Source: Larix kaempferi
Lineage: Eukaryota; Streptophyta; Pinopsida; Pinales; Pinaceae
DNA: 64,000 bases
Direction of reading: 5' to 3'
Assembly: GCA_027924585.1 (NCBI GenBank)
Contig: BSBM01000076.1
Span: 3,858,501-3,922,500 of the forward strand
Shown here: one piece after another, positions 30,419-42,900 of the stretch
Numbering within the stretch: position 1 is the first letter of the stretch
Layout of the letters: every line of letters starts with the position of its first letter
Notes under the pieces: model-generated
The model's database searches: none
What the model was told of the DNA's origin: nothing
Seen by the model: only the letters and a program-made list of their open reading frames with translations
Position numbers and translations under genes: made by a program

Positions 30419-33400
30419 TGTAACATCTCGAAATTTCATAAAAAATTTAAACTTTTGATAACAGCATTAATTTGAATATAATAGTCGCGGAAAGAATAAA
30501 TTGAGATTGTGGCAGCATTAATTATGCAGTTATTAATACTAAACATGCTTTAATTTCTGATTTAAAAGCATACTGATAATGACAGTTTGATTTTTGATGA
30601 AAGGGTGTCCTACGAGGTACCCTGGAGATTACTTAACTGTAACGCTAAAGCATCTTGAATGTCCTATGTGCAGACGACAAGTAAGAGATTTCAAGCTGTG
30701 TAAAAACAAAGTCCGTGTATAGTTCAATTTCAAAATCGTATTTAAATGAAATGTTAGAAATTTGTTTGTGATCCACCATGAGTATGCAGGTATGGTTCCC
30801 ACTGTAATAGTTACTATTTCAGATGTCATTTTATGACTTCATTGTGTTTAGAACAGTATCGTCTAAGTTCGTCATTATGCTATAAGTTTTGTCACTAAGA
30901 TCTTCAATGTCATAGTAGCTGGCGTTTTGTTGTCTTGAGGCAAATAAGCACCTTCAATGCCATTGTTAAAGTTGGTAGTGAGAAGATAAAACAAGCGTAC
31001 ATAATATTTGGTTATCTTTGTGTTACCCTCTTGCCAAAGGATTTCAAGAAATGTCTAAACAAAAGACTACCTATACTCATACTGGTAGAATTTATATGTA
31101 TGCTGACGATATCACTAACTAGTGTTAAGTCTCTTGTGTATGGACTACAACCATTATGATTTTAAATGTTGAACTATACATGATTGTATTTACTTGTTGA
31201 TTGGCATAAGAGAACTATGTCAAAATATAACCATAGTTATCCTATTAACTAAATATCTTAGTGGTATCTTTATTAACTAAATACACAATTAAATAAATTT
31301 GGAATTATATAATAGTTTGTTTGATAATTCATTGGAAAGATAAACGTGGAGTGTAACTCAAGTCCATACGAACTTAGGACTCCAACTCAATATAACATGT
31401 AATGTTATAAAGTCATAAGTTTGAGTTTTTTATATTTAATTTTAATTCTACACAAAATAGAACCTTGGAACTATATAACAAAAAGGAAGGTTGATCTAAA
31501 GGGTTTGTAAATCGTCGTGGATCAAACGATACCATACCTAAGACATAGCTTAGAACCATACGAAAATTGTGATTCATCTTATCAAAGTATAATGTTTTAA
31601 TGTCATATTATCAGGGTCGAAAAGTAACGTTGAAACTATAACACTGACATGCAATAATTATTGGCAGGTTGACGTGCTAGCTCATTTATATGATACGATC
31701 TCTGAATCACCAGGATATCGTCCTTCGATATGCACTTAAGACTTGGCATGATAACTCTCGGTGATGAGGATCAAAGCCATTACACGTAATGTATTATCGT
31801 TGTAAAGTTGAACGTTGAGACCACCGTGTCATTGTTTTGAGTTAGCCTCCCTCCAAGCTGGACGATCAGAACGATCCAGCTCGATCCACTGTGGCATTCC
31901 CATAAGTGTGAAGTGATAGTGTATTGAATACATGAGTTACTCGACCCAATGCAACGTGTGTTGGCACAATCCTGATCGTTGATCAACATTGATATGGACC
32001 GTCAGATCAAAACCCTAGCAAATGGATTTGAAATTGGTTTAAGAGTTTGATAAATGACGGTTATTGTCTCCAATGTTTTCGGCCTGTGGTCGACAGGCTG
32101 CCAAATTTTTAGCCTAAATTGTGTATGAGGCTCGACCTCGAGACCTCTGGCTGGAGAGGGTTACAGTTTCTCTCCCTTCTGCAACAACGTCATTTGATGG
32201 ACTGTGTAATTATTTTCTACTGTCAAGGGTTGAAGTTCTGGAACTCGTCGTTTTAAAAATGAGTTGAAGTTTCATCCTGGTGTAACTGGACCGAGGGTTT
32301 CTTGTAATGTTTATGGTGTGGAGTCATTAAAGAACTGACGAGGGTGAAAAAGCTTTGGTAGTTTCGCAGCAAGGTAACGTTTCTTTAAATGAACAACGAA
32401 TCCTGTAATGAAAGAATAATTCATTTAATGTGATTCTATTCTCATTTTGCAAAGATACCAGTCTTTTAACCTTCATTTTCATGTCAGTTGCAGGTTAAGA
32501 AGGTGTGTTTTGAGCAGTGGTTTTATAAAGTTGGGAAAGCTTCCAATGGTAAGCTCCGGGTCTTCCCATAAACCCTCGTAGGTGCTCTGTAACGTTGATG
32601 GGGTTTCAAGAATGGAGTTGAAAGTCTACCATGGCTCGTCGTGGTTATTTATTCAAAGCTATGTTGTAAAACAAAAACATATTTTTGTTTGTTGCCGAGA
32701 CTCTCGTTCTTTTGAATGATGTTTGGTTTCTATATTTTAAAGTTTGATGTTGTCGACTAGAGTTGTACTCATCGATGCTTGTTAATTTTTGGATTCTTTC
32801 AAACTGTTGGAACTTGGGATAAATCCTGTATAATTTTGTTTGCAAACAGTGTTGTAATCTCATTTTGAGAATCATGACTTCGTTGGTTAAGTTTTGGAAA
32901 AACATACTGTAGCTTTCGTTTTCTGGGCATATTGTTTCTATTTACTCATAGAAGAGACTTGGTATTGAACCACGATTTATCTTGTTCAAGTGATATGGAT
33001 GAAACATAGATCTGAGGCTCATTTATAAAGATTACACCTCTGTATGTTGAGAATGATAACACAATGTCTCTGTCTAGGTTTAAATAGTTGAAAATTATCA
33101 TGTGAATCGTGTCTGTTAGACTTATTTCAAGATCATGAAAATGTAATGGTAGTCTAAAAAATGTATTTGTACAATCGTTAGAGTAAGTTTTGTTTTACTA
33201 TAGAGAGAAATAACGGCTATGCCCATAATGACGATTCTTGTTGATTTAAATAATGTATCAACCCCAAAATAAGGGTGTGAATGTATAAGTCAAGTCTGTA
33301 TTATGAATCTCTGTATAAAATGTCTGAGTTTAACGTCTTGGCCGTAAGTGGATAATGTGATTTTCGTCTCAAACTAGGGTTTGCGAGATTTTGATTTTAA

Positions 33401-35073
33401 AACATGGCTTAAATAAAAGTGCTATATATTCTCTGAAGAAATCGTCTAAGTTAGCAAATAAGATGTTGTAGAATGTAAAGTGGTTTTCGTTGTGTTTCTA
33501 AACTAGGGTTTGTGAACCTATTTAGTTATAAGTTATGTAAATTATATTCTGAAAATGAAATTCAAGTAATATAGGTTTGGTTCTAAGTCTGTGAATAAAG
33601 AGTTTGCAAAACGGAAACAAAAGAGGAAAATGATACTTATAGTTTCTATTATCTATTGAATACAATAACTATCAGCAATAGATTATCTATATGACCTCCA
33701 TTATCTGTTTGATTTAGATAAAATTTATATATATAAAAACAAAATAGAATAAGAAATGAGAACAATGTGTAAGCATATGTAATAGGAAAACTGGGGAATA
33801 TAGGATGACTGTGAAATGCTTTTGTCTACAGCATGTAAATAATGATAATAATACTGCTTTAATTTTATGCTATAGTATAAATATGGTTTGTCTATTTTCA
33901 TTCGAATACTGCACAAATTAATAGAATGAACAATCTATAATGTGTATACACAGAGAAGAGAACAATACATATATTGTATGAAACACTACAGTAATTTATA
34001 ATCTTCTAGATTTTATCAAATAAATGTTGTTACTGTTTAGTATAGGGCTGAGATGAAAAACAAATTCAATCACTGTTCTAGCTATTTGAATCAATGGCAT
34101 TTTCCTACCCTCTAATCTATTTTTAATTTGCGTATCTCTACTAGAGTACGATGCTTCAAAACAGCATGTGGAAAAATAGAGGTATTGGTTTATCAATTCA
34201 AATTCAACATTAAACTTAAACATTCAGACTTAAAACAATTTCTAGGATTAGATTCTTTTTTGAAAACAAATAAACAGAAAATACTAGTTAAACAGAATAG
34301 AATTATTTACTGTGAACAAGTTAGAAAAACTGTAGAGCTTGAGAAAAATTTGTAGGGCAACAAACAGCCCAAGAAGATTGTTCCACCCAACCAATTCCAG
34401 AAAACAGTTAAGTACTGTCTTAGGACCCTCGAGCCTGTTCATTGAACCACCGGGAGGAAGAAACTCAGGAATGAGGATTTCTTCTTGCTGTAGCAATTCA
34501 CTTCTGAATCTTCAATAGATAGCAATCCAATAGACTTGCACCAGCATTTCTGATTTATCTCCACAATAATGCAGACTCAAGATTACAGTCACCACTAACC
34601 TCCCTATTCGAATCTCTCTTGTAATCACCTGATTCACAAGAGGAAAATATTCTACAGAAATATTGATTAAGAGCAGCCTACTCAATTCGAATTTGCCTTT
34701 ATAGGCTGCCTATGCCTTTTTAGATGTTACTCGGTCATTAAATGAGCTGCTTGCTCACTCCCTCCACCTGGGGGATAATGCCCTATTTTTAGGGGTATTT
34801 GTCCCATAACCAACAGCTAGTGGTGTGATGCAACTGCTGCCATGTGTCCCATACTTTCTAACAACTTCCATTCCTCCTAGTGGGTCAGTGAACACTCATT
34901 CAACAGTCCTCTTGGGTGTTTGTCTCCTAATTAATTTATTTAAATAATAATATTCAGTAATTACATTCATCCATGATCAAAACTGATCATAATTACAAAA
35001 CTTTGTAATTTAAATTAACATAAAGTATTTTTGCAAATAAAATAATAATTCCAAGAAATTTGGGTTGGTGACA
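30419..35073 (-). repeat. Gypsy 3' LTR (left), 4655 bp
   Basis: + strand begins TGTAACATCTCGAAATTTC and ends GGGTTGGTGACA. No convincing gene lies inside. Short frames occur in matching places in both LTR copies simply because the sequence is duplicated. A TATA box is at 34696-34703. Confidence 0.93.
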
Positions 35074-35086
35074 TACACCCCCCCTT
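35074..35086 (-). other. Gypsy polypurine tract
   Basis: Minus strand AAGGGGGGGTGTA directly next to the 3' LTR. It is the expected primer for plus-strand DNA synthesis. Confidence 0.85.
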
Positions 35087-35176
35087 AAGTCTCAACATCG
35101 TCCTCGATGTTGGCTAATCACTCCTTGAGTGTTCCTAAAACAGAGTTGGGTATGCTACCCGCATACTACTCTCCAA

Positions 35177-35626
35177 CTACCAGGTTGCCTCTTCTGGGCT
35201 AAGGTGCTTCCATTGCACCTTCATTTTCCCAAAGCTGCGATTCCGGAGAATAGTTTCCCTCCTTCCGAGGATACAATCCGGTTCCACCGAAAAATCTCCA
35301 TCTTGTCCCACCTGTACATCATTCCAGTTTACAACATGAGTAGTATCGTGCACATATTTCTTTAAAGACGATATATGAAAAACATTATGTATTTTCAGGT
35401 TAGGTGGCAAGGCCAGTTGGTAGGCCACTGCTCCAACCTTAGATAATATTTCAAAAGGACTGCAATACCTAGGTGCCAACTTGGCACAACTCCCCAATTT
35501 CAGTGAACTCTTTTTCGGTCTTACCTTGAGAAACACATGTTCACCCACCTGGAACTCTTTATGAGTTCTTTTTGAATCTTCTTGACTTTTCTGCCTATCT
35601 TGGGAAGCTTTTAAATGTCCTTGCAC
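35177..35626 (-). pseudogene. Gypsy integrase C-terminus with chromodomain-like end
   Basis: EFQVGEHVFLKVRPKKS, KLAPRYCSPFEILSKVGAVA and HNVFHISSLKKYV are the usual GPY/F module. The end, EPDCILGRRETILRNRSFG then KMKVQWKHLSPEEATW, matches the chromodomain of plant chromoviruses (EPxxILDR...VQWxxxxxEEATWE). This module is believed to steer integration to marked chromatin. The three aromatic cage positions cannot be verified by eye. Confidence 0.85.
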
Positions 35627-36426
35627 CTATTTCACAATTAGTTCTAACTCTTGCAATAATTCAGGTCCTAAAACAACTCTATTTACTAGATCATTCCACG
35701 AAACAGGTGTATTACATTTCCTACCATAAAGAATTTCAAAAGGACTAAGTTTGGCCGATGCATGGTAATGATTATTATAAGCAAATTCTGCTAAGTGCAG
35801 ATAATCTTCCCACTTACCAGGCTGATCCTTAACATACATTCTTAATAAATCTTCTAACACTTGATTTACCCTTTCTGACAACCCATCCGTCTGTAGATGA
35901 AATGTTGTCTGAAATTTAAAGTTGTATTCAATCCCTTAAACAGTGACCTCCAGAAGTTTCCTGTAAACTTCGAGTCATGATCTGAAATTATTACTTTCGG
36001 TATTCCATGAAGTCTAAAAATCTGTTTCATAAAAAATTCTGCAATCTCTGGGGCTTTATGCATGGTCTTCACTGGTATAAACTGTGCTGCTTTACTGAGT
36101 TTGTCCACCACCAACATGATAGAATCATGTTGTTTCTGATTTTTAGGTAATCCAGTAATGAAATTTATGCTGATCTCTTCCCATTTCCAGCTTGGTATTG
36201 GTAATGGTTGCAACAATCCAGTAGGATGTTGGTGTTCAACCTTCACCTTTTGACAGTCCAAGCATTTTGCGATGTATTCTGCTACTTCATCTTTCATTCT
36301 GGGCCAATAGTATTCTTTTCTCAGCATAGTGATGGTCTTTTGATATCCTGGATGACTAGAATAGTGACTTTTATGTATCTCATTTAATATCAGAAATTTT
36401 ATTTCTACTATATCTGGTACATACAA
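35627..36426 (-). pseudogene. Gypsy integrase
   Basis: Zinc-binding part: EIHKSHYSSHPGYQKTI and CLDCQKVK (H-H-C-C). Core: WKWEEISINFITGLP, where the first catalytic Asp is Asn; then VIISDHDSKFTGNFW with the second Asp kept. The stretch leading to the third catalytic residue is frameshifted near 35880 (TDGLSERVNQ resumes in another frame). Then LAEFAYNNHYHASAKLSPFE, YGRKCNTPV. The enzyme inserts element DNA; the Asn change and the frame slip make it inactive. Confidence 0.9.
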
Positions 36427-36430
36427 TCTA

Positions 36431-37865
36431 TTTTATACAGTAATAGACCATTTTCCTTAATTCTGTAATCTGCCATACAATTTTCAGAACTATTATTGGC
36501 TATCTTTTCCTTCATTTTTCTGTATTCTTCATCTGTTTCACCTTTTTCCAGAATCTGATTTTCCAAATCAGTTGAATAATTACTGATTACTGAAATGAAA
36601 TTTAGTTTTTCCTTGCGACTCGAGGAATCTGCAACTTTGTTCTCCTTTCCTTTAATATGCTAAATTTTGAAATCATACTCACTTAAGAATGTCAACCATC
36701 TAGCTTGTCTAGCATTCAGGTTTGTCTGATCTAATAAATATTTCAGACCCATGTTATCTGTTAATAATGTAAACTTTCTGCCAATAAGGTGGTGATGCCA
36801 CATTTTTAAGGCATGAATAACTGCTAATAACTCTAAATCATAAGTAGAGTAATTCTTTTTATGTACTTTCAGCTTTCTAGATTCATATGCTATCGCATGT
36901 CCTTCCTGTGTCAAGACTCCACCGAGTCCATCATTGCATGCGTCTGTACAAACTACAAAATCCTTGTTGGGGTCATCTATCTTCAAGATAGGTGTTGTCG
37001 TCAATAGTTCCTTTAATTTCTTAAAACTTTCAGCACATTTATGATCCCAAACAAATTTCTTCCCTTCCTTCTGCAAGGAAGTTATTGGGTTGGCAATTTT
37101 TGAAAAATTCTCTATAAACTTTCTGTAATACCCCGTAATGCCCATAAATGACCTTACATCTGACACATCTTTAGGAACCGGCCAGTCATTAATGGCCCTT
37201 ATCTTGTCAGGGTCAACCGAGATTCCTTCTACTGAAATTATGTGTCCTAGATACTGAATTTTGTCTTTGTGGAAGTCACACTTACTAAATTTGGCGTATA
37301 GTTGATGATCTCTTAATACTTGTAAGATAATCCATAAATGTTCATCATGCTCTTCTTTGCTTTTTGAGTACACTAAAATATCGTCTATAAACACAACAAC
37401 AAACTTGTTTAAGTACTTATGCAAAATATTATTCATCAAACACATAAATACAGTCGGGGCATTAGTCAAGCCAAATGGCCTGAGTACGAACTCGTAATGT
37501 CCATACCGAGTTCGGAAAGTTGTCTTGAAAATATCTTCGTCCTTAACCCTTATTTGATGATATCTTGATCTTAGATCAATCTTCGAAAATATTGTTGCTC
37601 CACGCAGCTGATCGAATAGATCATTTATGCGGGGCAATGGATATCTATTCTTGATCGTCATCTTATTGAGCTGGCAATAATCCATGCACAGTCTCAAAGT
37701 TCCGTCTTTCTTTTTAACAAAGATGATAGGTGCTCCCCAAGGAGACACACTGGGTCTAATATACTTCTTGTCAATAAGTTCCTTCAACTGATATTTTAAT
37801 TCATTTAACTCCAGTATATTCATTTTGTATGGAGCTTTAGAGTTTGGTATTGCTCTTGGTATCAA
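36431..37865 (-). pseudogene. Gypsy reverse transcriptase and RNase H
   Basis: An almost clean 401-codon frame from 37865. Order: [81 protein letters not shown] (catalytic I-D-D), [22 protein letters not shown], then RNase [18 protein letters not shown] and [13 protein letters not shown]. The LRPFGL leucine replaces the more usual MPFGL or LPFGL first residue. A TAG/TAA near 36660 ends the frame, but the reading continues (HIKGKENKVAD) to about 36431. Upstream, [17 protein letters not shown] at about 37870-37960 belongs to the same domain. Confidence 0.93.
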
Positions 37866-38171
37866 CTCTATGGTAAAATCTAAATCCCTTTTGGGTGGTA
37901 ATCCTGGAATCTCCTCAGGAAATACATCTTTAAAATCCTTTAGGACAGGTATGTCCTCTAATTATAGTTTATCCTCTTTATCCAAAAACTCATAATTTAC
38001 CACGTTTACTGCAAACATTTGGCATCCCTTCCTAACATCCCTTTTAACTTGCATGGAAGAAATCTGCCTAAGGGTTACCTTCCTTGGAATGCCTTTTATT
38101 TCTACAGTTTTCCCTTCATCATTTAAGCATGTAAAACTTTTTCCATAACAGTCCAGGATAACATGATGGGA

Positions 38172-38510
38172 TTATAACCAGTCCATCCGAACGATAATAT
38201 CATAAGAACCTAAAGGTAGAATATTCAACTTGATTCGTGTTTGTAAATGATTCATGGTCAACACATAGTTTTCTATAAAATCTGATACTTTCCTCTTTGT
38301 TCCAGTTGCTAGTCTAACTAGCCATGATTTACTAAACTTTTCAGTTTTCAGTTTAAGACTTTCCACAACATCTGGTGATATATAACTTAAACTAGCACCT
38401 GGGTCAATTAAAACAGTAACATGATGGTCATGTATCATACCTTCAATCTCTACCATAGAGATTTGATGATTTGCTTGCCTGTTTTCAAGTGCTGCGTTAA
38501 TTCTTGGCAT
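38172..38510 (-). pseudogene. Gypsy aspartic protease
   Basis: Reads HHVTVLIDPGASLSYISPDV (active-site region D-P-G-A, where many relatives have D-S-G or D-P-G) and later LPLGSYDIIVRMDWL (the I-I-x-G-M-D-W-L motif with G replaced by R). It cuts the polyprotein in intact copies. A stop separates it from the reverse transcriptase. Confidence 0.85.
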
Positions 38511-38579
38511 CTCCCTTGCTACATCTTCAACAGTAGGTTCGGTTTGTATAGAGTTGAGGTTATTTGCCTTCCGCTTCCT

Positions 38580-39803
38580 TAAGGGACATTCTGATGCGTA
38601 ATGGGGGCCTTGACATTCAAAACATTTAATATGTGTCTTTGGCTCACTGGTCTTGGCAGTATTAGGTGCATTTCTGGGTGTTGTAGAATTCTGCTATGAA
38701 TTATTTCTGGAATTGTTCCCTTGATAATTCCGGTTCTAAGAATTTTTCCTTTGAAATCCAGAATTTCCACTGAATCTGAAATTTTTCTTTTTTTGCTCAA
38801 AATTGTTGGGCTTATGATTTTTCCAGTTTGACATTCCTTCTCTTTTCCGATTGGTATCATAACAAAAAAATGCCTTTCTCATAGCCTCCTCCAATGTTTT
38901 AGGACTGTCGTACTCAATTCTGTCTTTAATGCTGAAAGGTAAAAAGCTTAAGTACCTTTGAATTTTTTATTTCTCTTCTATGAGATATGGTACATATCTC
39001 AGTAAGTTCAGAAACTTACTGTTCATTTCCTTCATGTTCATACCTCCCAACTTCAAATTGTAGAACTCCTTAGATTTTTCTTCATAGTACTGTTCAGATA
39101 GATACTTCTTTTTTAAATATCGTTTGAAAGAACTCCAACTTACATCTTTATCTTTGATGCCCTTTACCCTTTTGATGTCTTTCCACCAGATATTCGCTTT
39201 TCCGGTCAAGTTATATATAGCCACCTTTGCCTTTAAGAACTCTGGATAGTTGTAGATCTGGAAGTATTTCTTCATCCTTGACAGCCAAGCTTTAGCTGTC
39301 TCACCTTTCTCAGTTTCCCCATTGAAAGTTGGAGGTCTTATCTTCTTGAATTCTCCAGAAATATGCTCATATTCCTTATGATTTTTCCTTCTTGGTTTGG
39401 AGTCCCCTTCACTGTTGTCACTGGTATAGTTACGCTTCCTTTTGCGTACTTCAATAGGATCTCCTGATGAGGTTGAGCTGTCTTTTACTTCGCTAATTTT
39501 TATGTTCTGATTTTTATCAGTGTGAGGCATGTCCTCAACTTTGGAAATATCTTCATTGTTTCTCTCTTGTTCCTCTGTTTGGTTGTGTTCAAACAACACT
39601 TGATTGAGTTGTTCTTGTGCTTGCAGAATCCTTTCATTATCTTGTTTCACAGATTTGATTTCTACCTTTAATTCTTGAAAGGCACGTAACAGTTCTGTCG
39701 AACTGTTATTTATTTCCCCATGACCTTCCTCTACATAGCGCTGCCCCGAACAGTGACTGTTTGGCTGAAATTTGTCGCTTAAATGTTCAACCGAGTTCTC
39801 CAT
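38580..39803 (-). pseudogene. Gypsy gag
   Basis: Starts MENSVEHLSDKFQPNSHC at 39803. A charged, helix-rich N-terminal part precedes the retrotransposon gag core (IRPPTFNGE, AKAWLSRMKKYFQIYNYPE, KANIWWKD, YLSEQYYEEKSKEFYNLKLG), where P-P-x-F-x-G and W-W are family hallmarks. A stop near 38965 interrupts LIEEK; reading on gives KIQRYLSFLPFSIKDRIEYD, basic stretches with further stops, and a zinc knuckle CFECQGPHYASECP (C-x2-C-x3-H-x4-C) near 38580-38625. Gag forms the particle that packages element RNA. Inactive because of the stops. Confidence 0.88.
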
Positions 39804-39929
39804 ACCTGTAACTGAGATAATTTATGAATAACATAATAGTTAAATTTTCAAGTTAGTACAATTTTCTGCTGTATGAAAATTTTATGTTGCGTGTTTTGGA
39901 CCTCATTCAGGCCTAGAGTTCGAATCTGT

Positions 39930-39941
39930 GCTCTGATACCA
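39930..39941 (-). other. Gypsy primer-binding site, tRNA-Met
   Basis: Minus strand reads TGGTATCAGAGC exactly, two bases from the 5' LTR end. Confidence 0.92.
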
Positions 39942-39943
39942 CA

Positions 39944-42900
39944 TGTAACATCTCGAAATTTCATAAAAAATTTAAACTTTTGATAACAACATTAATTTGA
40001 ATATAATAGTTGCGGAAATAATAAATTGAGATTGCGGCAGCATTAATTATGCAGTTATTAATACTAAACATGCTTTAATTTCTTATTTAGCAGCATAATG
40101 ATAATGACAATTTGATTTTTGATGAAAGGGTGTCCTACGAGGTACCCTGGAGCTTACTTAGCTGTAACACTAAAGCATCTTGAATGTCCTATGTGCAGAT
40201 GACAGGTAAGAGATTTCAAGCTGCGTAAAAACAAAGTCCATGTATAGTTCAATTTCAAAATCCTATTTAAATGAAATGTTAGAAATTTGTTTGCGATCCA
40301 CCATGAGTATGCAGGTATGGTTCCCACTGTAATAGTTACTGTTTCAGATGTCATTTTACGACTTCATTGTGTTTAGAACAGTATCGTCTAAGTTCGTCAT
40401 TATGCTATCAGTTTTGTCACTAAGATCTTCAATGTCATAGTAGCTGGCTTTTTGTTGTCTTGAGGCAACTAAGCACCTTCAACGCCATTGTTAAAGTTGG
40501 TAGTGAGAAGATAAAACAAGTGTACATAATCTTTGGTTATCTTTGTGTTACCCTCTTGCCAAAGGATTTCAAGAAATGTCTAAACTAAAGACTACCTATA
40601 CTCATACTGGTAGAATTTATATGTATGCTGACGATATCACTAACTAGTGTTAAGTCTCTTGTGTATGGACTACAACCATTATGATTTTAAATGTTGAACT
40701 ATACATGATTGTATTTACTTGTTGATTGGCATAAGAGAACTATGTCAAAATATAACCATAGTTATCCTATTAACTAAATATCTAAGTGGTATCTTTATTA
40801 ACTAAATCCACAATTAAATAAATTTGGAATTATATAATAGTCTGGTTGATAATTCATTGGAAATATAAACATGGAGTGTAACTCAAGTCCATACGAACTT
40901 AGGACTCCGACTCAATATAACATGTAACGTTATAAAGTCATAAGTTTGAGTTTTTTATATTTACTTTTAATTCTACACAAAATAGAACCTTGGAACTATA
41001 GAACAAAAAGGAAGGTTGATCTAAAGGGTTTGTAAATCGTCGTGGATCAAACGATACCATACCTAAGACATAGCTTAGAACCATACGAAAATTGTGATTC
41101 ATCTTATCAAAGTATAATGTTTTAATGTCATATTATCAGGGTCGAAAAGTAACGTTGAAACTATAACACTGAAATGCAATAATTATTGGCAGGTTGACGT
41201 GCTAGCTCATTTATATGATACGATCTCTGAATCACCAGGATATCGTCCTTCGATATGCATTTAAGACTTGGCATGATAACTCTTGGTGACGAGGATCAAA
41301 GCCATTACACGTAATGTATTATCGTTGTAAAGTTGAACGTTGAGACCACCGTGTCATTGTTTTGAGTTAGCCTCCCTCCGAGCTGGACGATCAGAACGAT
41401 CCAGCTCGATCCACTGTGGCATTCCCATAAGTGTGAAGTGATAGTGTATTGAATGCATGAGTTGCTCGACCCAATGCAACGTGTGCTGGCACAAGCCTGA
41501 TCGTTGATCAACATTGATATGGACCGTAAGATCAAAACCCTAGCAAATGGATTCGAAATTGGTTTAAGAGTTTGATGAACGAGGGTTATTGTCTCCAATG
41601 TTTTTGGCCTGTGGTCGACAGGCTACCAAATTTTTAGCCTAAACTGTGTATGAGGCTCGACCTCAAGACCTCTGGCTGGAGAGGGTTACAGTTGCTCTCC
41701 CTTCTGCAACAGCGTTGTTTGATGGACTGTCTAATTATTTTCTACTGTCAAGGGTTGAAGTTTTGGAACTCGTCGTTTTAAAAATGAGTTGAAGTTTTGT
41801 CCTGGTGTAACTGGATCGAGGGTTTCTTGTAATGTTTCCAGTGTGGATTCATTAAAGAACTGACGAGGGTGAAAAAGCTTTGGTAGTTTCGCAGCAAGGT
41901 AATGTTTGTTTAAACAAACAACGAATCCTGTAATGAAAGAATAATTCATTTAATGTGATTCTATTCTCATTTTGCAAAGATATTAGTCTTTTAACCTTCG
42001 TTTTCATGTCAGTTGCAGGTTAAGAAGGTGTGTTTCGAGCAATGGTTTTATAAAGTTGGGCAAGCTTCCAATGGTAAGCTTCGGGTCTTCCCATAAACCC
42101 TCGTAGGTGCTCTGTAAGGTTGATGGGGTTTCAAGAATGGAGTTGCAGGTCTGCCGTGGCTCACCGTGGTTATTTATTCAAAGCTATGTTGTAAAACAAA
42201 AACATATTTTTGTTTGTTGTCGAGACTCTCGCTCGTTTGAAGGATGTTTGGTTTCTATACTTTAAAGTTTGATGTCGCGGACTAGAGTTGTAGTCGTCGA
42301 TGCTTGTTAATTTTTGGATTCTTTCAAACTGTTGGAACTTGGGATAAATCTTGTATAATTTTGTTTGCAAACAGTGTTGTAATCTTGTTCTGAGAATCAT
42401 GACTTCGTTGGTTAAGTTTTGGAAAAACATACTGTAACTTTCATTTTCTGGGCATATCGTTTCTATTTACTCATAGAAGAGACTTGTATTGAACCACGAT
42501 TTATCTTGTTCAAGTGATATGGATGAAACATAGATCCGAGGCTCGTTTATAAAGATTACAGCTCTGTCTGTTGAAAATGATAACACAGTGTCTCTATCTA
42601 GGTTTAAATAGTTGAAAATTATCATGTGAATCGTGTCTGTTAGACTTATTTCAAGATCACGAAAATGTAATGGTAGTCTAAAAAAATTCTTTGTACAATC
42701 GTTAGAGTAAGTTTTGTTTTACTATAGAGAGAAATAACGGCTATGCCCATAATGATGATTCTTGTTGATTTAAATAATGTATCAACCCCAAAATAAGGGC
42801 ATGAATGTATAAGTCAAGTCTGTATTATGAATCTCTGTATAAAATGTTTGAGTTTAACGTCTTGGCCATAAGTGGATAATGTGATTTTCGTCTCAAACTA

